This document shows positions 1 to 6,609 of a stretch of 7,572 nucleotides of DNA, one piece after another. The stretch is from Candidatus Dormiibacterota bacterium (lineage in GTDB: Bacteria > Chloroflexota > Dormibacteria > UBA8260 > Bog-877), in contig PLTL01000157.1 in the NCBI GenBank assembly GCA_003164475.1, positions 334 to 7,905 on the forward strand, written 5' to 3'. The translations under genes and the position numbers were made by a program. Positions within the stretch are counted from its first letter, which is position 1. Every line of letters begins with the position of its first letter. Under the pieces are notes generated by a model. It searched no databases, had not been told where the DNA came from, and saw only the letters and a list, made by a program, of their open reading frames with translations.

Positions 1-96
1 GTGCAGGACAAGCTCATCGAGCACAGCGAGTACATCGACCAGCACGGCCAGGACATGCCCGAGATCCAGAACTGGAGGTGGGGCACCGCCGATTGA
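1..96 (+). CDS. xfp: Phosphoketolase, C-terminal end (partial)
   Basis: Only the last 31 codons and the TGA stop are present; the gene enters from the left edge in frame 1. The residues include [20 protein letters not shown], which matches the conserved tail of xylulose-5-phosphate/fructose-6-phosphate phosphoketolases (an HxxYIxxHGxDxPEIxxWxW pattern). These cytoplasmic, thiamine-diphosphate-dependent enzymes split the sugar phosphate into acetyl phosphate and an aldose phosphate. The catalytic domains lie outside the window, so the call rests on the tail alone. The gene converges on the minus-strand PHP gene, with 84 bases between the two stops. Confidence 0.72.
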   Translation: MQDKLIEHSEYIDQHGQDMPEIQNWRWGTAD

Positions 97-131
97 CGGG
101 GCGGCATCGGACGGGCACCGTGGCGGCTCCT

Positions 132-157
132 GGCGTCGGCCCCCGAGGGGCGTCGGC
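132..157. repeat. Short direct repeat and hairpin between convergent genes
   Basis: The 9-mer GGCGTCGGC occurs at 132-140 and again at 149-157. Between and overlapping the copies is GCCCC-CGA-GGGGC (139-151), a 5-bp stem with a 3-base loop. It lies between two convergent stop codons (96 and 181), where a bidirectional terminator would be expected. No T-tract follows on either strand, so intrinsic terminator function is weakly supported. Confidence 0.35.
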
Positions 158-180
158 TCCGCCCGGTCGGCCAGCGACGA

Positions 181-1020
181 TCAGGGAAGCTCGGGCCGGC
201 TGGACCAGATCCCGACCCGGGCCAGTGACGGGCTGAAGCCGGCCTGGGCGGCCAGCGTCGCGGCTGGTTCGAACCCGGCCGCCAGGTGAGCCGGTTGATG
301 CGCGTCGCTGCCGAACGAGAGCGACCTGCCCCCGACCTGCCGCCACCAGCCGAGCACCTCCGGCGCCGGGCAGAGGGAGCGGCCGGGACTTCCCCCTCGG
401 GTGGTGTTGAACTCCAGCACCAGCCCTCGACGGGACGCGGCGGCCAGCACCTCCTGGATCCGCTCCCGGTGGTCGGTGGACCGGTAGGGAGGCCAGCCTG
501 GCGGCCAGTAGCGCCTCGGGTACTCGAGGTGGGTCAGGATCTCGAACTAGACGGGACCCTCGATCAGCCGGAGCAGCTCGTCGCAGTAAGCCTGCATCAG
601 GTCCTCGGGGCCGATCTCCGGTTCCGATCCCAGCTCGTCGATCTCCAGGACCACATCGCCGACCAGCACGCAGTGAACGGAGCCCAGCACCAGATCGAAA
701 CGGCCCCGCGCCAGGACGTCCTCGGCCTCCGGCTGGTGGCGGTGGGGCTCGCCCAGCTCGACCCCGGTCCAGATCGAGAGCCGAGGGAAGCTCTTCCGGC
801 ACGCCTCAACTGCCTCCAGGTACCCCTCGACATCGAGCCGGGCACCCCCGCAGAGCCGGGAGTAGTCGGCATGGTCGCTGAAGGTCACCACCTTGAGGCC
901 AAGATCCAGCGCCCGCTGGCAGGTGGCCTCCATGGCGCCCCGGGGAGCGTCCCAGGACCACTCGCTGTGGACATGGAGGTCCGCCTCGGGAACTGGCACC
1001 CCGGCGGCGACCTCGATCAC
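181..1020 (-). pseudogene. PHP-domain phosphatase-like gene with internal amber stop
   Basis: Read on the minus strand from GTG 1020, this is a 279-residue PHP-superfamily metal-dependent hydrolase (histidinol-phosphatase-like), interrupted by one in-frame TAG at 549-547 (codon 158). Before the stop it has DLHVHSEW (H16, H18), FSDHAD (H50), GVELGEPH (E88, H93) and GSVH (H116). After the stop, in the same frame, it has ILTHLEYPRRYW (H164), LEFNTTR and FGSDAH (D239, H241), ending at TGA 183-181. Together these are the full expected set of metal ligands and the usual family length, so only codon 158 is anomalous. The GTG start overlaps the TGA of the frame upstream (GTGA), which suggests translational coupling. 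Alternatives are a recent nonsense mutation, a base-call error or readthrough. Substrate unknown; the histidine biosynthesis role is not demonstrated, since many PHP proteins of this size are not HisK. Confidence 0.75.
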
Positions 1021-1210
1021 GCCTCGGCGATCCGCCGGGGTCCACGGGCCACGTCGCCCACCTCCGTCCGGTGGGTCTGGCGGTCGAACCGGACCCGGCC
1101 CACGGCCACCCCTACCGGCTCCCCGGGGACAGCACCATCTGCATCCCCCGCGGCGCCACCACGGTGAGGGTTCGATCAGGCAGGCCGCCGGTGCAGATCA
1201 GGCGACTCAC
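1017..1210 (-). pseudogene. Small unknown reading frame with an apparent frameshift
   Basis: I do not recognise the product. From a possible GTG at 1210 the minus strand reads MSRLICTGGLPDRTLTVVAP and on to ...GMQMVLSPG, then hits a TAG. In the neighbouring frame, coding-like sequence continues directly (EPVGVAVGRVRFDRQTH ... RRIAEA) to a TGA at 1019-1017 that overlaps the GTG of the PHP gene. One extra base in the run CCCCGGGG (+ strand 1121-1128) would join the halves into a protein of about 64 residues, rich in alternating hydrophobic positions as in beta strands. The start has no clear ribosome site, and the frame could begin further upstream. The stop-start overlap with the PHP gene is the best evidence that this is a real operon member. 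Confidence 0.35.
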
Positions 1211-1541
1211 TCCAAAGTCCGCGGCCGCCCTGGCCGCTGGTCTGGGCCCCGCTGGGAGAGGCGGTCCAGCCCTCGGTCACTATACGGGCGGGCCAGACCC
1301 GCAGACGGAACGCCCCCTGTGCTCCGACCCTTCGCCCAGGTGCCGGCAGCTCCCGAGCCGGCGCGGGCCGGGGGAGCTGCTCAGCCGTCGGGCCTCCCGC
1401 CTCAGACCCGACAGAGCTGCCCCACCCAACGTCGGGGTAAGGTCGTCGGCCGCTCGTCTCTGGCCTTCGCAACTGTCGACGCGACGGCCCGGCCCTGGGC
1501 GCGGGACGGTAGCGCTGGAGCTGGGCCCAAACCGTGATCCC
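1211..1541. other. Gene-poor spacer upstream of hpt
   Basis: I see no recognisable gene here. Several frames stay open on both strands because the DNA is GC-rich, but their translations are low-complexity runs of R, P, G and A without motifs. A minus-strand frame ending ...GRPRTLE with TGA overlapping the GTG at 1210 might be the tail of a further degraded operon member, but it is interrupted by stops within about 170 bases upstream. Confidence 0.5.
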
Positions 1542-1571
1542 TTGTTGGAAAGGACCCCAATCCGGCATACT
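1542..1571 (+). promoter_or_regulatory. Candidate sigma-70-type promoter for hpt
   Basis: TTGTTG (1542-1547) and CATACT (1566-1571) are separated by 18 bases, matching the consensus -35 box at three positions and the -10 box at four. This AT-richer patch stands out in the GC-rich spacer. Transcription from about 1578 would give a leader of roughly 55-95 bases, depending on the start codon used. Confidence 0.4.
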
Positions 1572-1672
1572 GATTGCACCGGCTCGGCCGGTTGCCCCCG
1601 TCGGAAGCTGTGGTAGGGAGATCCGAGAGCGGGTTGACGACGCAGACTGAGGACTCAGCCGAACCGAAGCAG

Positions 1673-2308
1673 ATGGCAGCGCCCACGCTGCTGGTCCCAG
1701 CCAACGAGACCGTCTTCCAGCCCGCCTTCTGGACCGATCGCCGCGACCCAGCCGCCATCAACGTGCGGCTGATCGCCACTCCCGAGCAGATCAAGGAGCG
1801 GGTCAAGGCGATCGCCGAGGAGATCTCCCGGGAGCATCAGCAGACCCCAGTCACGCTGGTCGTGGTGATGCGCGGGGGGTTCGTCTTCGCGGTCGATCTG
1901 ATCCGTCAGCTCTGGGAGTATGAGGTGGACGTCCTGGGGATGGAGTTCTTCCAATCCACCAGCTACCGAGGCGAGCGGCCCGAGTCCGAGCCGGTCATCA
2001 CCGCCCTCGGCAGGGTCAACCTTCCCGATGAAGGGCCGGTGATCATCGTCGACGACATCGTCGACGCCGGCCGGACCATCCAGGCGATGTTGGACACTCT
2101 GGCCGCACCCGGACGCACCTTCGAGATCTGCGCCCTGCTGGAGCGCCCGGCAGCCCACGTCACACCGGTCCGGCTCCGCTACGTCGGGTTCCGGCTCGAC
2201 GGCCCCGGCTTCGTGGTGGGGTACGGCCTCGACCACGACAACCGCCACCGGGAGCTCCCCTACCTCGCCCAGTGGCTGCTGCCCCCGGCCGACACGACCA
2301 ACGCCTGA
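1673..2308 (+). CDS. hpt: Hypoxanthine(-guanine) phosphoribosyltransferase
   Basis: This cytoplasmic purine-salvage enzyme joins hypoxanthine or guanine to PRPP, giving IMP or GMP. With the ATG at 1673 it is 211 residues, slightly longer than the usual 180 or so. Landmarks are the pyrophosphate loop MRGGF (66-70), the flexible-loop Ser-Tyr (97-98), the PRPP motif VIIVDDIVDAGRTI (123-136, catalytic Asp131) and FVVGYGLD (180-187, metal ligand Asp187). The family's purine-contacting lysine (LLxK in most members) is arginine here (Arg158), a conservative but notable change. The frame stays open upstream: GTG 1610 or TTG 1634, the latter 12 bases after GGGAGA, could also be starts, and the ATG has no clear ribosome site, so the N-terminus is uncertain. 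It is convergent with phzF and appears monocistronic. Confidence 0.88.
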   Translation: MAAPTLLVPANETVFQPAFWTDRRDPAAINVRLIATPEQIKERVKAIAEEISREHQQTPVTLVVVMRGGFVFAVDLIRQLWEYEVDVLGMEFFQSTSYRGERPESEPVITALGRVNLPDEGPVIIVDDIVDAGRTIQAMLDTLAAPGRTFEICALLERPAAHVTPVRLRYVGFRLDGPGFVVGYGLDHDNRHRELPYLAQWLLPPADTTNA

Positions 2309-2316
2309 ACCGGGCA

Positions 2317-2350
2317 GCCGGGCCCACGGGGGTCCTGACCAGGGCCCGAC
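2317..2350. terminator. Hairpin between convergent hpt and phzF
   Basis: CGGGCCC (2319-2325) pairs perfectly with GGGCCCG (2342-2348), and G2317/C2350 can extend the stem past one mismatch. The 16-base loop includes a small inner pairing, GGT with ACC (2331-2340). It sits centrally in the 72-base gap between two converging stops, as a shared bidirectional terminator would. No T-tract follows, as is common in high-GC actinobacterial terminators. Confidence 0.5.
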
Positions 2351-2380
2351 AGCTGATCTCCCGGGTGGCTTGTCATGCCC

Positions 2381-3220
2381 TCAGAGGTCGAACTCGCCGC
2401 TCGCCACCAGCACCACCGAGCCCCCCACCTCGATCGTGATCGCATCCGTGCTCCCGGTGAGGGCTCTGGCGTACAGCCGGGAGGGTCGCCCCACCTCGGC
2501 TCCCTGCCGTATCTCGATCTCGCGGCCCGGCTCGATCCGGCCATGCCGGGCCAGGTGGAACGCCAGGGGGCCGGCTGCGGAGCCGGTGGCCGGGTCCTCG
2601 GCGACTCCCAGTCCGGGCGCGAACATCCTGGTCTTCCAGATGCCGTCAGCGCCGGCAAAGCAGTTGGCGCCGACCGGCCCGAGGCGGCTAAGCCGCTCCA
2701 GGTTGGGGCTGAGGGACGCCACCTCCTCCTCCGACCCCACACACACGAAGACGTGGCGGACCCCGTTGTCGTAGAGGTCGACCGGTAGCTCCGAGCGCGC
2801 AACCCCGAGCGCCTCGAGGAGCTCGGCCTGGGCCGGAAACGCGGCCACCGTGGGCTTCGGTTGGGTCATCCACCCGAAGCCCGACCGCGCCTCCCGGCGC
2901 TCAAAGCGCACCGGCACCAGCCCCTGGGCGGTCTCCAGCAGCACCTCGTCGAGCCCGAGGCGGCGGGCCACGGTGAAGGCGGTGCCGAGACAGGGGTGGC
3001 CGGCGAACGGTAGCTCGTGGGAGGGGGTGAAGATCCGAACGTGGGCGTGACCGCCGGCACGGGCCGGGAACACGAATGTGGACTCGGAGAAGTTCAGCTC
3101 CCGGGCCAGGGCCTGCATCTGTTCGGTGTCCAGGCCCCGGGCGTCCTCGAACACACCCAGCTGATTGCCCTCCAGGGGGGTGTCGGTGAACACGTCGCAG
3201 AGCTGATACCCAATTCCCAT
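2381..3220 (-). CDS. PhzF-family isomerase
   Basis: This 279-residue protein has the two-lobed PhzF (phenazine biosynthesis-like / diaminopimelate-epimerase-fold) signature. It begins YQLCDVFTDTPLEGNQLGVF, then has LNFSESTFV with the catalytic glutamate at Glu46, ELPFAGHP (His75) and EDPATGSAAGPL (Asp209). These sit one residue from Glu45, His74 and Asp208 of Pseudomonas PhzF, so the active site is intact. The ATG at 3220 is chosen because GAGGAG (3225-3230) lies four bases before it; the frame is open 25 codons further up but unlike the family there. There are no other phenazine genes nearby, so phenazine synthesis is not implied; most family members of this kind are isomerases of unknown substrate. 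It lies directly behind the damaged VOC-like frame, probably in the same transcript. Confidence 0.9.
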   Translation of the reverse strand: MGIGYQLCDVFTDTPLEGNQLGVFEDARGLDTEQMQALARELNFSESTFVFPARAGGHAHVRIFTPSHELPFAGHPCLGTAFTVARRLGLDEVLLETAQGLVPVRFERREARSGFGWMTQPKPTVAAFPAQAELLEALGVARSELPVDLYDNGVRHVFVCVGSEEEVASLSPNLERLSRLGPVGANCFAGADGIWKTRMFAPGLGVAEDPATGSAAGPLAFHLARHGRIEPGREIEIRQGAEVGRPSRLYARALTGSTDAITIEVGGSVVLVASGEFDL

Positions 3221-3504
3221 GGTTCTCCTCGACTGAGTTGGGGGCCAGTGCCGGAGCGGAGCACATCCTGGCGGGAGGCCTCCTGGGCGGCACACTCCTG
3301 GGGGAACACCCCACTGCCGGCAGGGCTGCCGATCGAGATGAGCCTGTACCAGGCGCCGCTCTCTATCCCCGCCTCCAACCGGATGCCCTTTCCGACGGGT
3401 GCGTCAGTGACCACCAGGGTGCCGAGGCGGTTGACAGGGAGGGCCTCCGACCGCTCAAGGTCGCCCACCGGGACGCTCACCGCCTCGATCTGCCTGATCC
3501 CCAA
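3094..3504 (-). pseudogene. Truncated VOC (glyoxalase/bleomycin-resistance-like) frame
   Basis: A TTG start at 3504 follows an excellent ribosome site, GGAGGTGA (3509-3516) within GAGGAGGTGA. The first 60 or so residues (to about 3325) resemble one half of an actinobacterial VOC-fold protein: GIRQIEAVSVPVGDLERSEA, then NRLGTLVVTDAP, VGKGIRLEAG and a RLISIGSPAG strand. The family's usual FYV after the DLERS helix is replaced by LPV, and the usual second half (PWG...DPDGN) is missing. The frame then runs 127 bases into phzF in a different register before stopping, so residues beyond about 94 are shadow translation. Most likely a deleted or frameshifted VOC gene whose strong start survives. A short functional product cannot be excluded. 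Confidence 0.5.
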
Positions 3505-3508
3505 TCTG

Positions 3509-3516
3509 TCACCTCC
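3509..3516 (-). promoter_or_regulatory. Strong ribosome binding site of the VOC-like frame
   Basis: The minus strand reads GGAGGTGA, close to the full anti-Shine-Dalgarno complement. GGAGG lies seven bases before TTG 3504. This fixes the start and strand of the frame and is stronger than any other ribosome site in the window. Confidence 0.6.
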
Positions 3517-3563
3517 TCACCACTGCCCGGGACCGGGACCCGCACGACGCGGCGCATCCCAGT

Positions 3564-3791
3564 CTATTGCGCCTCCGGCCGTCCCCCACGATCGCCGACC
3601 ACCGCCATCGGGCCAGCGGGAAGGGCCTCCGAGCCCTGCGACTCCGAGGCCCAGAGGGTGTTGAGGCCAAGCCGCTCCGCCGCAGCCACCAGCCGGTCGG
3701 GAACGGCCGGCGGGCCCGGGCCAGAACCAGGCTGACAGTTGATCCGGGGTGCTGATCGGGAAACGCTCCCGAGCCCGTCGGAGAGCCGCAT
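3564..3791 (-). pseudogene. Possible luciferase-like (F420-dependent LLM) N-terminal remnant
   Basis: From ATG 3791 a 75-codon minus-strand frame contains DRLVAAAERLGLNTLWASES and then QGSEALP. This resembles the first helix-strand of luciferase-like, F420-dependent oxidoreductases (AxxAERLGYDSVWxAExxGSDA). The usual beta strand before it is not recognisable and the frame stops at TAG 3566-3564, about 45 residues after the helix begins; the family is normally about 300 residues or more. If real it is a short decayed fragment. The match covers only about 25 residues and could be chance in an alanine-rich frame. Confidence 0.27.
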
Positions 3792-3964
3792 GGTGGCTCC
3801 CCGCTATGCTCCCTGGCAGAACCGCCCGCCAGGGCTGGCGTCCCGGTCGGGAGAGACCCCATGGGCGGTGCCCACTATTTCCGTAGCCAAGGACTCCATA
3901 TGCCACCCCGGGCTCAGCCCCAATCAACTCCTCCAGGTTTCTGAGATGGGGGAAACGGTCTGAA
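3792..3964. other. Intergenic region upstream of the permease
   Basis: No gene is supported between the minus-strand remnant and the permease ATG. It is a little less GC-rich than its surroundings. The plus strand has GGGGGAAA (3948-3955), nine bases before ATG 3965, a plausible ribosome site. On the minus strand TTGATT and GCATAT, 18 bases apart (about 3897-3926), could be a promoter firing leftward toward the VOC-phzF genes, but this is weak. Confidence 0.35.
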
Positions 3965-6577
3965 ATGAGCGGTCCGGAATCCGATCCCTCCCCGACCGGA
4001 CCCAGCGGGGAGGAGCGGCCCAGCCTTCCTGGCCGGACCGGCATCGACATCGAGCGGAAGGTTGCCCAGCAAGGCCAGCTGTTGGGCAACCGATACATGG
4101 TGATCGAGCAGGCCGACGACTTCAGGCGGAACCGCCAGGGGATGCTGGTGGCCACGCAGAGGGCGGAGGTTCCTCAAGGTGGCCTAGGCAAACTTCAGTA
4201 CCTGGTGAAGCGGGCGGTGCTGGGGCCGCAGCTGCAGACCGCCGCGATCGAGGGTGAGCGCCTCCAGGTCAGAAGGGCGCTGCCCACCCTGGCCTCGGAC
4301 GCCCTCTCCTCGGTCGCCTATGGTCCCGAGGCCGGTCTCACCGTGCTGGTGGCGGCCGGGGTCGGGGCCCTGGTCTTCGAGCTTCCAATTGCCATCGCCA
4401 TCGCGGTCGTGATGGTGCTGGTGGTGATCTCCTACCGCCAGGTGGTGATCACCCGTCAGGCCGACGGCGGCTCCTATGCGATGGCCCGCGACTACCTCGG
4501 CCAGTGGCCGGCCATGATCGCAGCAGCAGCACTCCTCATCGACTACGTGCTCACCGTGGCGGTGAGCATCTCCTCAGGCGCGGACGCGGTCGCCTCGGCA
4601 TTCCCCGCTCTGGTGGACCTGCGGCTGCCACTGGCACTGTTCCTGATCCTGATCCTCTGCCTCGGCAATCTGCGCGGGGTGCGCGAGGCCGCCGCGATGT
4701 TCTCCCTCCCAACCTACCTCTTCATCGCCGCCATGCTCATCCTCATGGGTTTCGGGCTGATCAAGCTGCTCACCGGCGGCGTGCACCACGCCATCGGGGT
4801 CTACCCTCCCATCGTCAACCCCACCGAGGCGCTCACACCCTTCCTGGTGCTGACCGCCTTCGCCTCGGGCTGCTCGTCCATGACCGGGATCGAGGCGGTC
4901 TCGAACAGCGTCCGCAGCTTCCGCGAGCCACGCGGCGAGAACGCCGCCAGGACCCTGGTGCTTTTGGGGGTGCTGCTGGTGGTCCTCTTCATCGGGGTGA
5001 CCCTGCTGGACATCGTCTTCGGGGTGGAGCCCAAGGCCTCCGGCAACCCCACCGTGCTGGCCCAGATCGCCGCTGACACCTTCACAGGCCCGGGTCACTT
5101 CTTCTTCTACTTCATCCAGTTCTGCACCACCGCGGTCCTGATGCTGGCCGCCAACGCCAGCTTCAATGGCTTCCCCCGGCTCTGTGCCTTCCTGGCCCGG
5201 GACGACCATCTCCCCCACCGCTTCAGCGCCTTCGGCGACCGGCTCGTCTACTCGGCGGCGACCCTCTTCCTGGCCGCGGTGGCGATGGTGGTGGTGTTCA
5301 CCTTCGACGCCGACACCGACCACCTCATCAACCTCTACGCGATCGGGGTCTTCACCGCCTTCACCCTCGCCCAACTCGCCCTGGTCCGCTACCACCTCCG
5401 ACACCGCGGGGCTCACTGGCGCCGCAGCGTCATGGTCATCGGGCTGGGGGCCTTCGCCACCGCCGTGGTGGACGTGATCGTGATGGTGGTCAAGTTCCGC
5501 CTTGGAGCCTGGGTGGTGGCGATCATCGTGCCCCTGCTGGTCCTGCTCTTCTGGACCGTGGGTCGCCGCTACGCGGAGAGCCGACGGCGGATCCGCCAGC
5601 TCCCCTACGGCAGCCCGACGCCAACCGCCTACCGGAGCCTGGTGCCGGTCTGGGTGCTTGACCGCCCCACCGAGCGGGCCCTGGCCTATTCGGCGCAGCT
5701 GGGCGGCGACCTGGTGGCGCTGGACCTCACCGCTCGGCCCGAGACGGCCGACCGGATCCGTGACCTGGTCGGGGCGGCGGTGCCCGCGACCCGGCCGCGG
5801 CCCCGTCTGGTGGTGGAGATCGCCGCCGAGAGGGGCCTCAAGTCACTTCTGCAATGCGTGGACCGACTATCTACCGGAGCCGCAGCGGGGACGGTCACCG
5901 TCATGGTCCCGGAGGTAGTCACCAGCTCCGGGGTGCTCGGACTGCTGCGCCACCCGCGGGCCCTGCGGCTGAAGCGGGCCCTCATGACCCGGCCGGGAGT
6001 GGTTGCTGCCAGCTCTCCCGCCGACTGGAGGAGAACCACCTCCACCAATGGGATGGCCGGCGCCGCCCGACGGGTGGCGGTGGTTCCGGTTGCCGGGCTG
6101 GACGTCCTGGCGGCCAGGGCCCTTCGGTACGCCCAGGCCATCGCCGACGAGGTGCTGGCGGTCCACGTGGCCACCGGACAGCCTGGGGACGTCGCCCCCA
6201 AGAGGGAGACCGCACCCGGCGAGCTCAAACAGGACGACCCCGGAGGTGTGCCGGACGAGGAGGCCCGCGAGCTCGCGGCCAGCTGGGACGCCTGGGTGGA
6301 GGGCAAGGCTGCCCTCGACCGCGGGCGGCCCCAGCCCCAGCTGGTGATGGTGGTCTCCCCGTACCGGAGTGTGGTCCAGCCGGTCCTACGCTACCTGGCC
6401 GCCTATCGGGAGCAGAACCAGGACGCCCTCTGCACGGTGGTGTTGCCGGAGCTGGTCACCCGCCACTGGTGGAACAAGATCCTCCACAACCACCGGGCCT
6501 TTCACATCAAGTCGGCCCTGCTCGGCCGCGCTGACTTCGCCGTCGCCGACGTCACCTTTGAGCTGGCGGCCGAGTGA
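3965..6577 (+). CDS. KimA-like (APC/KUP-type) potassium permease with two C-terminal cytoplasmic domains
   Basis: This 870-residue membrane protein has a polar N-terminal extension (1 to about 76), about 12 membrane segments (107-533) and a long cytoplasmic tail (about 540-870). The core closely resembles Bacillus KimA, a proton-coupled K+ importer inhibited by c-di-AMP. Residues equivalent to KimA's K+-site Asp36/Tyr43, Asp117/Tyr118/Thr121, Thr230 and Tyr377 are present: SDALSSVAYGPE (Asp112, Tyr119), IDYVLTVAVS (Asp193, Tyr194, Thr197), SSMTGIEA (Thr307) and NLYAIGVF (Tyr458). The tail has two related USP-like units, about 558-689 and 702-867. Only the second keeps the family's SPYRSVVQPVLRY and VTRHWWNKILHN motifs. 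KimA has one such domain and about 607 residues. Start: ATG 3965 follows GGGGGAAA; Met60 (4142) would remove most of the extension. Annotation pipelines may call it an amino acid permease; potassium is inferred from the conserved site. Confidence 0.88.
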   Translation: MSGPESDPSPTGPSGEERPSLPGRTGIDIERKVAQQGQLLGNRYMVIEQADDFRRNRQGMLVATQRAEVPQGGLGKLQYLVKRAVLGPQLQTAAIEGERLQVRRALPTLASDALSSVAYGPEAGLTVLVAAGVGALVFELPIAIAIAVVMVLVVISYRQVVITRQADGGSYAMARDYLGQWPAMIAAAALLIDYVLTVAVSISSGADAVASAFPALVDLRLPLALFLILILCLGNLRGVREAAAMFSLPTYLFIAAMLILMGFGLIKLLTGGVHHAIGVYPPIVNPTEALTPFLVLTAFASGCSSMTGIEAVSNSVRSFREPRGENAARTLVLLGVLLVVLFIGVTLLDIVFGVEPKASGNPTVLAQIAADTFTGPGHFFFYFIQFCTTAVLMLAANASFNGFPRLCAFLARDDHLPHRFSAFGDRLVYSAATLFLAAVAMVVVFTFDADTDHLINLYAIGVFTAFTLAQLALVRYHLRHRGAHWRRSVMVIGLGAFATAVVDVIVMVVKFRLGAWVVAIIVPLLVLLFWTVGRRYAESRRRIRQLPYGSPTPTAYRSLVPVWVLDRPTERALAYSAQLGGDLVALDLTARPETADRIRDLVGAAVPATRPRPRLVVEIAAERGLKSLLQCVDRLSTGAAAGTVTVMVPEVVTSSGVLGLLRHPRALRLKRALMTRPGVVAASSPADWRRTTSTNGMAGAARRVAVVPVAGLDVLAARALRYAQAIADEVLAVHVATGQPGDVAPKRETAPGELKQDDPGGVPDEEARELAASWDAWVEGKAALDRGRPQPQLVMVVSPYRSVVQPVLRYLAAYREQNQDALCTVVLPELVTRHWWNKILHNHRAFHIKSALLGRADFAVADVTFELAAE

Positions 6578-6602
6578 TCCGCTCGGATAGCTCGGGTACA
6601 CT
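6574..6602 (+). promoter_or_regulatory. Promoter for a probably leaderless pepN mRNA
   Basis: TACACT (6597-6602) is a good actinobacterial -10 box (TAnnnT), 17 bases after GTGATC (6574-6579), a weak -35 that overlaps the stop codon of the permease. Seven bases separate the -10 box from ATG 6610, so transcription should begin at or next to the A of the start codon. The lack of any ribosome site before this ATG agrees. Confidence 0.55.
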
Positions 6603-6609
6603 TCGCCCA

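Noticed and set aside
286..1167. Long plus-strand open frame (293 codons) opposite the PHP gene
   Set aside because: It is antisense to a clearly recognisable PHP sequence, its translation lacks family motifs, and GC-rich DNA leaves such frames open by chance.
1176..1568. 130-codon minus-strand frame upstream of hpt
   Set aside because: It overlaps the hpt promoter region, is arginine/proline/glycine-rich and motif-free, and lacks a ribosome site.
2381..3220. Phenazine biosynthesis locus suggested by the PhzF homologue
   Set aside because: No other phz genes are present in the window; isolated PhzF-family isomerases are widespread and unrelated to phenazines.
3739..3963. Small plus-strand frame ending just before the permease
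   Set aside because: No ribosome site, no recognisable motif, and irregular codon use; more likely the permease's upstream region.
3517..4155. 212-codon minus-strand frame spanning the permease start and upstream spacer
   Set aside because: A few stretches look protein-like, but there is no motif, it overlaps the permease N-terminus, and its composition is typical of a GC-rich shadow.
4574..5416. 280-codon minus-strand frame inside the permease gene
   Set aside because: The E/D/G/H-rich translation is the mirror of codons for hydrophobic membrane segments on the plus strand; it is a shadow frame.
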